From Gordonia sp. PDNC005 (GTDB taxonomy: Bacteria > Actinomycetota > Actinomycetes > Mycobacteriales > Mycobacteriaceae), in the NCBI RefSeq assembly GCF_016919385.1, contig NZ_CP070351.1:62001-126000 (forward strand): a DNA stretch of 64,000 bases, in the 5' to 3' direction. The notes under the pieces are model-generated. The model ran no database searches and had not been told where the DNA came from. It was given only the letters and a program-made list of their open reading frames with translations. The stretch's first letter is position 1; each line of letters begins with the position of its first letter. Shown here piece by piece: positions 22,066 through 29,582 of the stretch. A program made the translations under genes and the position numbers.

Positions 22066-22659
22066 TCAGTCGTCGTCGTGTCCGAATGGATCGCGGACCT
22101 CGCCGGGGGTCCAGGTGAGCCCTGGTACGCCCCATCCGTTGCGCTTGATCGCCTTCTTCGCGGCGCGCGCGTTACGTCCGACGAGGACATCGACGTACAG
22201 GTAGCCGTCGAGATGGCCGGTCTCGTGTTGCAGCATGCGCGCGAAGAACCCGGTGCCCTCGATCTCGACGCGCTCCCCGGCGCGGTCGGTGCCGACGACC
22301 TTCGCCCAGTCCGCGCGCCCGGTCGGGAAGCCCTCGCCGGGCACCGACAGGCAGCCCTCGTCGTTGTCGTCGGGGTCGGGCATCGTCTCCGGGATCTCCG
22401 ACGTCTCGAGCACCGGGTTGATCACCTCGCCGCGGCGTCGTACGCCGCCGTCAGGGCAGTCGTAGACGAACATCCGCAGGTCGCGGCCGACCTGATTCGC
22501 GGCAAGACCGACGCCGTTCGCGGCGTCCATGGTCTCGTACATGTCGTCGAGAAGGGTGATGATCTCCGCTGACGGGACGCCCTTGTCGTCGAGCTCGACG
22601 GGAGTCGTCGGCGCGTGCAGAACCGGTTCGCCGACGATGCAGATCGGAAGAATTGCCAT
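22066..22659 (-). CDS. def: Peptide deformylase
   Basis: It removes the formyl group from nascent N-terminal methionine. The 197-residue protein carries the three family motifs: [20 protein letters not shown] (metal-binding Cys) and QHETGHLDG (HExxH metal site). The C-terminal extension [25 protein letters not shown] is longer than the E. coli enzyme and typical of actinobacterial forms. Start is the ATG giving [15 protein letters not shown]. It is divergent from the DUF3263 gene across a 219-base region that includes the palindrome cacacgcgtgtg at 22753. Confidence 0.96.
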   Translation of the reverse strand: MAILPICIVGEPVLHAPTTPVELDDKGVPSAEIITLLDDMYETMDAANGVGLAANQVGRDLRMFVYDCPDGGVRRRGEVINPVLETSEIPETMPDPDDNDEGCLSVPGEGFPTGRADWAKVVGTDRAGERVEIEGTGFFARMLQHETGHLDGYLYVDVLVGRNARAAKKAIKRNGWGVPGLTWTPGEVRDPFGHDDD

Positions 22660-22878
22660 GGCTGAACACTTTACCGGCGCAACGTGTCGTCGTCGCCGGT
22701 GCGTGTCGTCGTGAGGTGACACGTCTCCAGTGGTTAGACTCATCGGCGAAACCACACGCGTGTGATTCCTCCTCGAGCCCGGCGGCTCGGGCGGGCGGGG
22801 ACTTTGCGCGAGCGGAAGCACTTTCGGCAGTGGACACTCGGCGACATGCATTTCGACGGCATTCGGTAAGGGAGCGAG

Positions 22879-23223
22879 ATGGACGGCGCAACCGCGCGAA
22901 CCCCCAAGGACGACGACTCGGTCGCCGCTGCGCAGAACACTCTGCCCGCCGACCCGCACGAGGTAGCGGCCGACGGGCTCACCCGGCGCGAACACGACAT
23001 CCTGGCGTTCGAACGCCAGTGGTGGAAGTACGCGGGATCGAAGGAAGAGGCCGTCAAGGAACTCTTCAGCCTGTCCGCAACCCGCTACTACCAGATCCTG
23101 AATGCGCTGGTCGATCGGCCGGAGGCGCTCGCAGTCGACCCGATGCTCGTCAAGCGGCTGCGCCGCCTGCGTGCATCGCGACAGAAGGCGCGCGCCGCCC
23201 GCCGTCTCGGCTTCGACATCTGA
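22879..23223 (+). CDS. DUF3263 protein (Rv0430 homologue)
   Basis: A 114-residue basic protein. After a disordered 30-residue start, [42 protein letters not shown] is the DUF3263 core, resembling a helix-turn-helix. Function in M. tuberculosis is not established; a DNA-binding role is plausible from the Arg/Lys-rich end ([18 protein letters not shown]). The ATG has AAGGGAG upstream. It keeps the same neighbours as Rv0430 (def divergent, LytR_C downstream). Confidence 0.88.
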   Translation: MDGATARTPKDDDSVAAAQNTLPADPHEVAADGLTRREHDILAFERQWWKYAGSKEEAVKELFSLSATRYYQILNALVDRPEALAVDPMLVKRLRRLRASRQKARAARRLGFDI

Positions 23224-23326
23224 GGCGAGTCGAAAGGTCTCGCCGCGCCGTGCGCCGACCACCGCGCGGGATTCTCCAGACACGCCCTAGACGTACTACG
23301 CGACGTCGTGAGCTAAAGTTGCCGTG

Positions 23327-23839
23327 ATGAAAGCTGACCGAGAAACCAACCGGCTTCCGCTCCGAGCGGGAGCGATGCTCCTGCTTGCGATCGCCGTGGT
23401 CTGCATCGGCCTCGGATGGCACAGCGCGGCCACGAGCGGTGACGACGGCAAAGCCGATCTCGCGGACACTCAAACCAGCGCGTCCGCAGGCCAGACGCCT
23501 CCGGCTTCGACTTCGAAGAAGGAGTCCACGTCGGCTGCACCCAGCACGGTGACAGACGCTGCCGACGTCGGGACGATGTGTGTCCTCAACGCGGGCACTC
23601 AGACCGGTCTCGCCGGCGAGGTGTCGGATGCGCTGAAGGCTGCGGGCTTCACGGTCAGCGAGGCCGCGAACCTCTCCACCGCCAGCATCAGCGAGAACAC
23701 GATCTTCTACGGCGCGGGCAAGGAATCGGCGGCCAAGAAGGTCGCGGAATCCGTGCCGGGCGGCGCCGACGTGACCGAGCGCCCCGCAGCGTTCACCAAA
23801 TGCCCCGGCGAACTCGCCGTCGTGGTCGTGACCAAATGA
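23327..23839 (+). CDS. LytR_C-domain envelope protein (Rv0431/VirR homologue)
   Basis: A 170-residue protein with an N-terminal membrane helix (LRAGAMLLLAIAVVCIGLGW), a Ser/Thr/Ala-rich linker and a C-terminal LytR_C domain (MCVLNAGTQTGLAGEVSDAL to CPGELAVVVVT). In M. tuberculosis the homologue VirR affects vesicle release and cell-envelope integrity, and LytR_C domains occur with wall-polymer ligases. A GTG one codon earlier is an equal start option. Gene order with DUF3263 and sodC matches Rv0430-Rv0432. Confidence 0.87.
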   Translation: MKADRETNRLPLRAGAMLLLAIAVVCIGLGWHSAATSGDDGKADLADTQTSASAGQTPPASTSKKESTSAAPSTVTDAADVGTMCVLNAGTQTGLAGEVSDALKAAGFTVSEAANLSTASISENTIFYGAGKESAAKKVAESVPGGADVTERPAAFTKCPGELAVVVVTK

Positions 23840-23875
23840 CCTCAGCCCTCTCCATCACGCGATCTAAGGAGCGTC

Positions 23876-24475
23876 ATGTTCGCCCGTAACCTCACCGGAA
23901 TCTCGACCACCCGAGTCCTGGCAGTGGTCGCTGCGGCCGGTGCCGCAGGAGCCGTCCTCGCGGGCTGCTCGCCGGACGAGCACCCCTCCGACGTCCCCGG
24001 CACCCGGCCGGCAGTGATCACCGGCGACCAGGTTCAGCCGGGCGACGACGTCAACGCAGGCGTTCAGCGTTCCAACAGCGACGCGGCGACCGTCACGATC
24101 GTCAACATCGCGGGCAACAACGTCGGTTCGGCGACCTTCACCACAGAAGACGACGCCGTGACGTTCAACATCCGCCTGTCGGGTCTGGAGGCGGGCGAGC
24201 ACGGTGTCCACATCCACTCTGTCGGCAAGTGCGAAGCCTCCACGAAGTTCGCCTCGGCGGGCGACCACCTCCAGGTGGGCGGCCACACCGGCAAGCCGGA
24301 GAGCGGGGACCTCGGTTCGATCACGGTTCTGAAGAACGGAACCGGAACCCTCAGCAAGTCGACCGATGCGTTCAAGGTCAACGACATCCGCGGAAAGGCG
24401 ATCGTCGTTCACAAGGTCGGCGACTCGGACGGCACCCAGCGTGAAGCGTGTGGTGTCATCGCAGGCCGCGCCTAA
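23876..24475 (+). CDS. sodC: Periplasmic lipoprotein Cu superoxide dismutase
   Basis: A 199-residue lipoprotein (lipobox VLAGC at about 26-30) of the Cu/Zn SOD family that disproportionates superoxide outside the membrane. Copper ligands appear in HGVHIHSVGKC and IVVHKVGD, and the disulfide pair is in GKC and ACGVI. The zinc subloop reads GDHLQVGGHTGKPESGDLGS, so the HxGD zinc histidine is Ser-Gly-Asp, as in the zinc-free SodC of M. tuberculosis. It is probably a copper-only enzyme. It has the same neighbours as Rv0432. Confidence 0.94.
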   Translation: MFARNLTGISTTRVLAVVAAAGAAGAVLAGCSPDEHPSDVPGTRPAVITGDQVQPGDDVNAGVQRSNSDAATVTIVNIAGNNVGSATFTTEDDAVTFNIRLSGLEAGEHGVHIHSVGKCEASTKFASAGDHLQVGGHTGKPESGDLGSITVLKNGTGTLSKSTDAFKVNDIRGKAIVVHKVGDSDGTQREACGVIAGRA

Positions 24476-24496
24476 CAGGGTTCAGAGGTCGCGGCA

Positions 24497-25630
24497 GTGG
24501 GGGTCCCGATCACACCGATTCCGTTCGTCGGTTCGCCAGAGCCGACACTGGGCGTGGAATGGGAGCTCGCGCTCGTCGACCGAGACACCCGTGACCTGAC
24601 GAACGCGGCACCAGACCTCTTCGAGTTGATCGCCGCACGTGGTGTCGACCGGGCCGGGCGGATCCACAAGGAACTGCTCAGTAACACGGTTGAGCTGGTG
24701 ACCGGGATCTGCCACACGGTCGATGAGGCGATGACCGATCTCGGCGCGACCCTCGAGGTGGTCCGCGGGCTGACCGACGAGATCGGCGTCGACTTGTACG
24801 GCGCGGGTACCCACCCGTTCGCGGAGTGGTCGGCTCAGCAGCTCACCGAGGGACCGCGCTACGCAGAACTGATCTCCCGCACGCAGTGGTGGGGTCGGCA
24901 GATGTTGATCTGGGGCGTCCACGTGCACGTCGGGATCAGCCACCGCGACAAGGTGCTGCCGGTCCTGTCGTCGCTGCTCAAGTACTATCCGCATCTCTTG
25001 GCGCTGTCGGCGTCGTCGCCGATGTGGGGCGGTCATGAGACTGGTTACGCGAGCAACCGCGCCATGATGTTCCAGCAACTCCCTACAGCGGGACTGCCGT
25101 TCCAGTTCGAGAAGTGGGCGGAGTTCGAGGCGTTCGCCGCCGACCAGATGACCACGGGGATCATCGACCACCTGAACGAGATCCGGTGGGACATCCGCCC
25201 GTCGCCTCACCTGGGGACCATCGAAGTCCGTGTGTGCGACGGCGTGTCGAACAGGCAGGAACTCGCGGGACTCGTCGCGCTGATCCACTGCCTGATCGTC
25301 GACCTGGACCGCCGCCTCACCGCAGGCGAGACTCTCCCTCAGATGGCGCCGTGGCTGGTGCAGGAGAACAAGTGGCGTGCGGCGCGATACGGCATCGACG
25401 CGATCATCATCGAAGACTCCGACTGCGCAGAGCGCCTCGTGACCGAGGATCTCGCCGAACTGCTCGTGCGACTCGAGCCGGTCGCCGCGTCCCTCGGGTG
25501 TTCAGCCGAGCTGGCGTCTGTCGCCGACATCGTGGCCCGCGGTGTCAGCTACAACCGCCAGCACGAGGTGTTCGCACGTACCGGCTCGTTGCGTGACGTG
25601 GTGTCGTCCGTCGTCGCCGAACTCGACTGA
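24497..25630 (+). CDS. Carboxylate-amine ligase, YbdK/GCS2 family (Rv0433 homologue)
   Basis: A 377-residue ATP-grasp-like glutamate-cysteine ligase 2 family member. TLGVEWELALVD is the N-terminal ATP/metal motif. HKELLSNTVELVTGIC, VHVHVGISHRDK, SPMWGGHETGYASNR and GTIEVRVCDG follow in family order. E. coli YbdK has weak gamma-glutamylcysteine ligase activity; the true substrate is unknown. GTG is the start, 21 bases after sodC, so co-transcription is likely. Gene order matches Rv0432-Rv0433. Confidence 0.9.
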   Translation: MGVPITPIPFVGSPEPTLGVEWELALVDRDTRDLTNAAPDLFELIAARGVDRAGRIHKELLSNTVELVTGICHTVDEAMTDLGATLEVVRGLTDEIGVDLYGAGTHPFAEWSAQQLTEGPRYAELISRTQWWGRQMLIWGVHVHVGISHRDKVLPVLSSLLKYYPHLLALSASSPMWGGHETGYASNRAMMFQQLPTAGLPFQFEKWAEFEAFAADQMTTGIIDHLNEIRWDIRPSPHLGTIEVRVCDGVSNRQELAGLVALIHCLIVDLDRRLTAGETLPQMAPWLVQENKWRAARYGIDAIIIEDSDCAERLVTEDLAELLVRLEPVAASLGCSAELASVADIVARGVSYNRQHEVFARTGSLRDVVSSVVAELD

Positions 25631-25683
25631 TCCTCCACTGCTCCCTGACGCCTCCTTGCACTTCAAGTGAGCGCACTCCACAC

Positions 25684-25878
25684 TGTTCCTTGAGCGAACG
25701 CACCCCTACTGCTCCTTGAGCGAACGCACCCCTACTGCTCCTTGAGCGAACGGAGTGAGTCGAAAGGTATGCGCGCGCTTCGACTCAGTTCGTTCGCTCA
25801 ACGAGCAGGGGGCTCCGTTCGCAGGGGCGCGGCCGCGGCGGATGCCTTTCGACTCGCTCCGCTCGCTCAAGGAGCAGT
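25684..25878. repeat. Repeat family 2, site 3: 26-bp array and REP-like palindromes
   Basis: tg[t/c]tccttgagcgaacg recurs at 25684, 25710 and 25736, again exactly 26 bases apart. An inverted repeat follows (cttgagcgaacggagtgag to ctcagttcgttcgctcaacg). A second half-palindrome, gcctttcgactcgctccgc, runs to about 25878. It lies between the convergent ybdK-like and mrpG genes; no gene is present. Confidence 0.83.
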
Positions 25879-25905
25879 GAGGACCTGAGGGGAGCAGCGT
25901 AGGGA

Positions 25906-26232
25906 CTACTTGGCGCCGCGAAGCTGCGACTCGTCGAGGAGGTGCTCGTCGATACGCTGTTCGCGGTACACGAGGCGTCCGACGCGTTGAGCAATCACCG
26001 GGGCCGTGAGCAGCGTGAACAGTCCGGTCAGGATCAACATCCCGCTGTCCGGGTGGCCGCGCAGTTGGATGAGGGTGCCGATGAGCACGAGGATCATGCC
26101 GAACGTCTGCGGTTTGGTCGCGGCGTGCATGCGGCTCAGCGTGTCGGGGAACCGCGCGATGCCGATCGCCGCAGTCAGCGCCACAAGCGACCCGAACAGA
26201 ATGAACACTGCGGAGAGGATGTCGCGGATCAT
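25906..26232 (-). CDS. mrpG: Mrp Na+/H+ antiporter subunit G
   Basis: A 108-residue membrane subunit with three helices. It shows the MrpG/PhaG pattern: AVFILFGSLVALTAAIGIARFPDTLSRMHAATKPQTFGMILVLIG, with the conserved RFPDxxxRMHAATK loop. Last gene of the six-gene mrp operon; its ATG overlaps the mrpF stop (ATGA). It is required for assembly of the secondary Na+(K+)/H+ antiporter complex. Confidence 0.95.
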   Translation of the reverse strand: MIRDILSAVFILFGSLVALTAAIGIARFPDTLSRMHAATKPQTFGMILVLIGTLIQLRGHPDSGMLILTGLFTLLTAPVIAQRVGRLVYREQRIDEHLLDESQLRGAK

Positions 26233-26489
26233 TCGTCGTCCCTTCTGCGAAAGCGGGCCACCGCGATCGAACCGATGAAGCTCACCAGACTGAGCACAAC
26301 GATGCCCGCAGCGATGGTGGTGTCACCGGTGGCCGCGACCCACACCGCGAGTCCGGAGATCAGAATCGCGACGATCGCGTCGACACCCACCAGGCGATCG
26401 AGGGTGGTCGGGCCGCGCAGCGTCCGATACGTGGTCAGGACGACTGAGATCAGCAGCATCGTCGCGGCGACTCCCCAGACGTATGTCAC
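26229..26489 (-). CDS. mrpF: Mrp Na+/H+ antiporter subunit F
   Basis: An 86-residue subunit with three hydrophobic helices and the family segment RTLRGPTTLDRLVGVDAI between the first and second. GTG start overlaps the mrpE stop (GTGA); the in-frame codons further upstream lie inside mrpE and are not used. It ends in a basic RFRRRDDE. Confidence 0.93.
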   Translation of the reverse strand: MTYVWGVAATMLLISVVLTTYRTLRGPTTLDRLVGVDAIVAILISGLAVWVAATGDTTIAAGIVVLSLVSFIGSIAVARFRRRDDE

Positions 26490-27301
26490 TCGTCGTCCTT
26501 CCGTCGACGCCGCCTGCCGAGCGACGGCCTGCCGCGTTCGGCTTCCTCGGCGACACGTTGGCGGTCGCTGAACGGGACGTGGTGGTAGTCGTCGTCGATG
26601 CCGTGGAACGGGCTCGGATGCCATTCGGAGTCGCGCTCGAACGCCTTGATGAACTGGCGTTCCACATACGAGGTCTGCTTGAAGAACGCGTCGATGTACT
26701 TCTGCTTACTGACGTCGAAGATGTGGACATACAGCATGCGGCGAAGGTGATCGATCTCGACGACCATCGTTCCCGGCACCAGGTTGATGTAGTTGACGGC
26801 AAGAGTCAGGACCAGGTCGGACTTGATGGCGACGTGCACGCGCACCACCGCGCCGAGCGGCGGCGGGCCCGGTTTGACGGCGGCCCACGCGACCTGGGCA
26901 CTCGACTGCACGAAGTTCACCACCAGCGACAGCAGCAGACGGATCGCCGCCAGCGGGTGCAACCGCCCTTCCACAGGCACTCGGGGGAGCGGGAGCACGG
27001 TCATCACGACCAACCCGAACACCAACCCGACGATGATGTTGCCCCAGGTGATGTCGCCCCAGAGGAGAACCCAGACGAACGCCAGCCAGAACAGGCTCCA
27101 CAGTCGCACCGCGAACTCACGGAGGTCGCCGCCCGCCCACACCGGGAACTTCAGGTGTGCGGAGAGCCACACGTACAGCTTCACGATCGGCCAGGCGAAC
27201 CACAGCAGCGCCGAACGCCACAGTCGCCCGAAGAACGACGGGATAGCCCTCTTGCCGCGCGGCTTCGCATGCGGTCGGTCGGGGAACGGTGTGTTGCTCA
27301 C
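26486..27301 (-). CDS. mrpE: Mrp Na+/H+ antiporter subunit E, with extended tail
   Basis: A 271-residue MrpE/MnhE. LLWGDITWGNIIVGLVFGL is the family membrane region and VVEIDHLRRMLYVHIFDV the cytoplasmic beta segment. Beyond the core (ending near residue 190) there is a charged tail of about 80 residues, His-rich then Arg/Lys/Glu-rich (ERDSEWHPSPFHGIDDDYHH), longer than in Bacillus MrpE. GTG start overlaps the mrpD stop. Confidence 0.93.
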   Translation of the reverse strand: MSNTPFPDRPHAKPRGKRAIPSFFGRLWRSALLWFAWPIVKLYVWLSAHLKFPVWAGGDLREFAVRLWSLFWLAFVWVLLWGDITWGNIIVGLVFGLVVMTVLPLPRVPVEGRLHPLAAIRLLLSLVVNFVQSSAQVAWAAVKPGPPPLGAVVRVHVAIKSDLVLTLAVNYINLVPGTMVVEIDHLRRMLYVHIFDVSKQKYIDAFFKQTSYVERQFIKAFERDSEWHPSPFHGIDDDYHHVPFSDRQRVAEEAERGRPSLGRRRRRKDDE

Positions 27302-28920
27302 GGCGCGCCCTCCCCACTGGATCCGCCCAGCACCGCGCCGATGTAGTCGGCGCGGTCGAGCACGGCGTGCGCGGCGCTGCCGGTGAACTCGAAGATCGGA
27401 CCGGCCCAGACAGTCAAGGCGATGCCGCACGCGACCATGGCCGCGGTCGGGACGACCATCGTCACCGGCATGCGACCCACGTCCTCACGATCGTGGATCA
27501 ACACGTCGGTGCCTTCTTCGACAAGTGCCGACGGAGTGCTTGCCGCCATGTCGCCCTCGGGGGCGTCGGCGCGCGCACGCCAGAATCCCTTCGTCCAGAT
27601 GCGGGCCATCACGTACAGCGTCAGCAGGCTGGTGATCACCGATCCGGCGATCAGGACCCACGACAAGACCGAGCCCTGCGCGGCACCGGCCTGCAGCAGT
27701 GCGACCTTGCCGAGGAAACCCGAGAACGGGGGGATGCCGCCGAGGTTGAGAGCGGGGATCAGGAACAGCACCGCGAGCAGCGGGCTTGCGATGAGTCCAC
27801 CGAGACGACGCAGGGACGACGACCCCGCCTGCCGTTCGATCAACCCCACCACGAGGAACAGGGTCGTCTGCACGAGGATGTGGTGCGCGACGTAGTAGAT
27901 GGCGGCCGACGTCGACTCCACAGATCCGACGGCGATGCCGAAGATCATGTAGCCGATGTGGCTGACCAGCGTGAACGACAGGAGACGTTTGATGTCTGCC
28001 TGGGCGATCGCACCGAATATGCCCACGAGCATCGTCAGGAGGCCCGCGATCATCAGTACGGTGTCCATCGTGCCGCCTGGGAACAGCAACGAGTGCGCCC
28101 GGATGATCGCGTACACACCGACCTTGGTCAGCAAGCCTGCGAACACTGCGGTGACCGGAGCGGGCGCCGTCGGGTAGGAGTCGGGCAGCCACGTAGACAA
28201 CGGGAACACGGCGGCCTTGATCCCGAAGGCCACCAACAGCACGGCGTAGAGCGCGTTGCGGGTGCCGTCAGGTACGTCGTCCAACCGAACTGCCATCTCG
28301 GCCAGGTTCAGAGTGCCGGTGGTCGTGTACGCGAAGGCGATGCCTGCGAGGAAGATCAACGACGACACCATCGACACCATTACGTATGACGCGCCCGCCC
28401 GGACGCGTTCGGCGCTGGCGCCCAGGGTGAGGAGCACAAACGATGCGGCGAGCAGGACCTCGAACGAGACGTACAGGTTGAACAGGTCGCCCGCGAGGAA
28501 GGCGTTGCAGACACCTGCCGTGAGGATCAGGTAAGTCGGAAGGAAGATCGACACCGGCTGCTCGGTCGTGCCGTCCCGGATGCCCTGTCCGATGGCGTAG
28601 ACCACGACGCACAGGAGAACAGTCGTCGACACGACAAGCATCAGCGCGGCGAGACGATCCACGACGAGCGTGATTCCGAGCGGCGAGTCGCCCCCGTCGC
28701 GTCCGCCCCATCCACCGATGTTGACCGCGAACGTGCCGTGCACGCTGGTCAGATACAGCATCATCGCCGACGCGACGAGTGCGATCGTGATGGCGCCGAC
28801 GGTCACCGGGCGCTGGACGTTCGGACTGCGACCCCTCAGCAGCGTCAGCGCCGCGCCGAGCATCGGGGCGAGGGTCGGGAGGATGATGAGTACACCGATC
28901 CACGAGGCCTGCGGGGTCAT
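27298..28920 (-). CDS. mrpD: Mrp Na+/H+ antiporter subunit D
   Basis: A 540-residue polytopic protein homologous to complex I NuoN/M-type ion channels. About 14 hydrophobic helices are seen. FAYTTTGTLNLAEMA, AFGIKAAVFPLSTWLPDSYPTAP (conserved Lys in the transmembrane channel) and FTLVSHIGYMIFG are typical. It carries ion or proton translocation together with MrpA. ATG overlaps the mrpC stop (ATGA). Confidence 0.95.
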   Translation of the reverse strand: MTPQASWIGVLIILPTLAPMLGAALTLLRGRSPNVQRPVTVGAITIALVASAMMLYLTSVHGTFAVNIGGWGGRDGGDSPLGITLVVDRLAALMLVVSTTVLLCVVVYAIGQGIRDGTTEQPVSIFLPTYLILTAGVCNAFLAGDLFNLYVSFEVLLAASFVLLTLGASAERVRAGASYVMVSMVSSLIFLAGIAFAYTTTGTLNLAEMAVRLDDVPDGTRNALYAVLLVAFGIKAAVFPLSTWLPDSYPTAPAPVTAVFAGLLTKVGVYAIIRAHSLLFPGGTMDTVLMIAGLLTMLVGIFGAIAQADIKRLLSFTLVSHIGYMIFGIAVGSVESTSAAIYYVAHHILVQTTLFLVVGLIERQAGSSSLRRLGGLIASPLLAVLFLIPALNLGGIPPFSGFLGKVALLQAGAAQGSVLSWVLIAGSVITSLLTLYVMARIWTKGFWRARADAPEGDMAASTPSALVEEGTDVLIHDREDVGRMPVTMVVPTAAMVACGIALTVWAGPIFEFTGSAAHAVLDRADYIGAVLGGSSGEGAP

Positions 28921-29582
28921 CGATCACCCCCGCCGCTGGTCTCGTCGTCGAGATCCTCGGGCATGTCGTCGCCGTCCTCGACGAGGTGTGCGATCAACAC
29001 CGCGTCTTCCGGCATGAGATCGGTCTCGATGACGCCGAGGTGCACCTTCTCGAACTCCTCCGCGGTCAGCGGGTTGCCGTGATCGTCGAAGAAGTCGCCT
29101 GCGACGGTGTCAGCGCCGGTGAGCGGGTCGTCGGAGCGGTCGCGGTCGGGGAAGGTCTGGAGTGTGCTGGTCGCGATCTTCACGTCTTCCGGGTCGTCCT
29201 GGACGTCGTCGTCGCTCACCGCGCCCTCGGTGGACGTCGGTTCCACGTCGGGGGCCGCAGCCTCGGGGCCGCGGCGGTTGATGACGAACAGACGGTAGGT
29301 CAGAGCCAGCACGAATGCGGCGACCCCCATGGTGATGACGATGGCGGTCAGCACCATGCCCTGCGCCAGGGGATCGGCGTCGGCGGTCTGTCCGGCCGAC
29401 GAGCGTCCGCGGATCGGCGGGTTTCCGGGCGGACCGGACAGGGTGACGATCAGCAGGTTGATGCCGTTGCCGACGAGCATGAGGCCGAACAGCATGCGGA
29501 TCAGGCTGCGTTCCATCAGCAGGTATACGCCGCAGGCGGCGAGGACGCCCGCGATGACGAGAAGTCCGAGGTTCACGCTCAC
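28917..29582 (-). CDS. mrpC: Mrp Na+/H+ antiporter subunit C, with acidic extension
   Basis: A 221-residue NuoK-like subunit. Three helices occupy residues 1-105 (LLMERSLIRMLFGLMLVGNGINLLI; ITMGVAAFVLALTYRLF). From about 110 a further 110 residues are strongly acidic (SDDDVQDDPEDVK, EDGDDMPEDLDDETSG), absent from the roughly 115-residue Bacillus protein. The tail could be a cytoplasmic ion-binding or regulatory region (inference). GTG start overlaps the mrpA stop. Confidence 0.93.
   Translation of the reverse strand: MSVNLGLLVIAGVLAACGVYLLMERSLIRMLFGLMLVGNGINLLIVTLSGPPGNPPIRGRSSAGQTADADPLAQGMVLTAIVITMGVAAFVLALTYRLFVINRRGPEAAAPDVEPTSTEGAVSDDDVQDDPEDVKIATSTLQTFPDRDRSDDPLTGADTVAGDFFDDHGNPLTAEEFEKVHLGVIETDLMPEDAVLIAHLVEDGDDMPEDLDDETSGGGDR

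Noticed and set aside
27289..28389. 366-codon plus-strand frame opposite mrpD
   Set aside because: Shadow frame of strongly charged composition; mrpD on the other strand matches its family fully.
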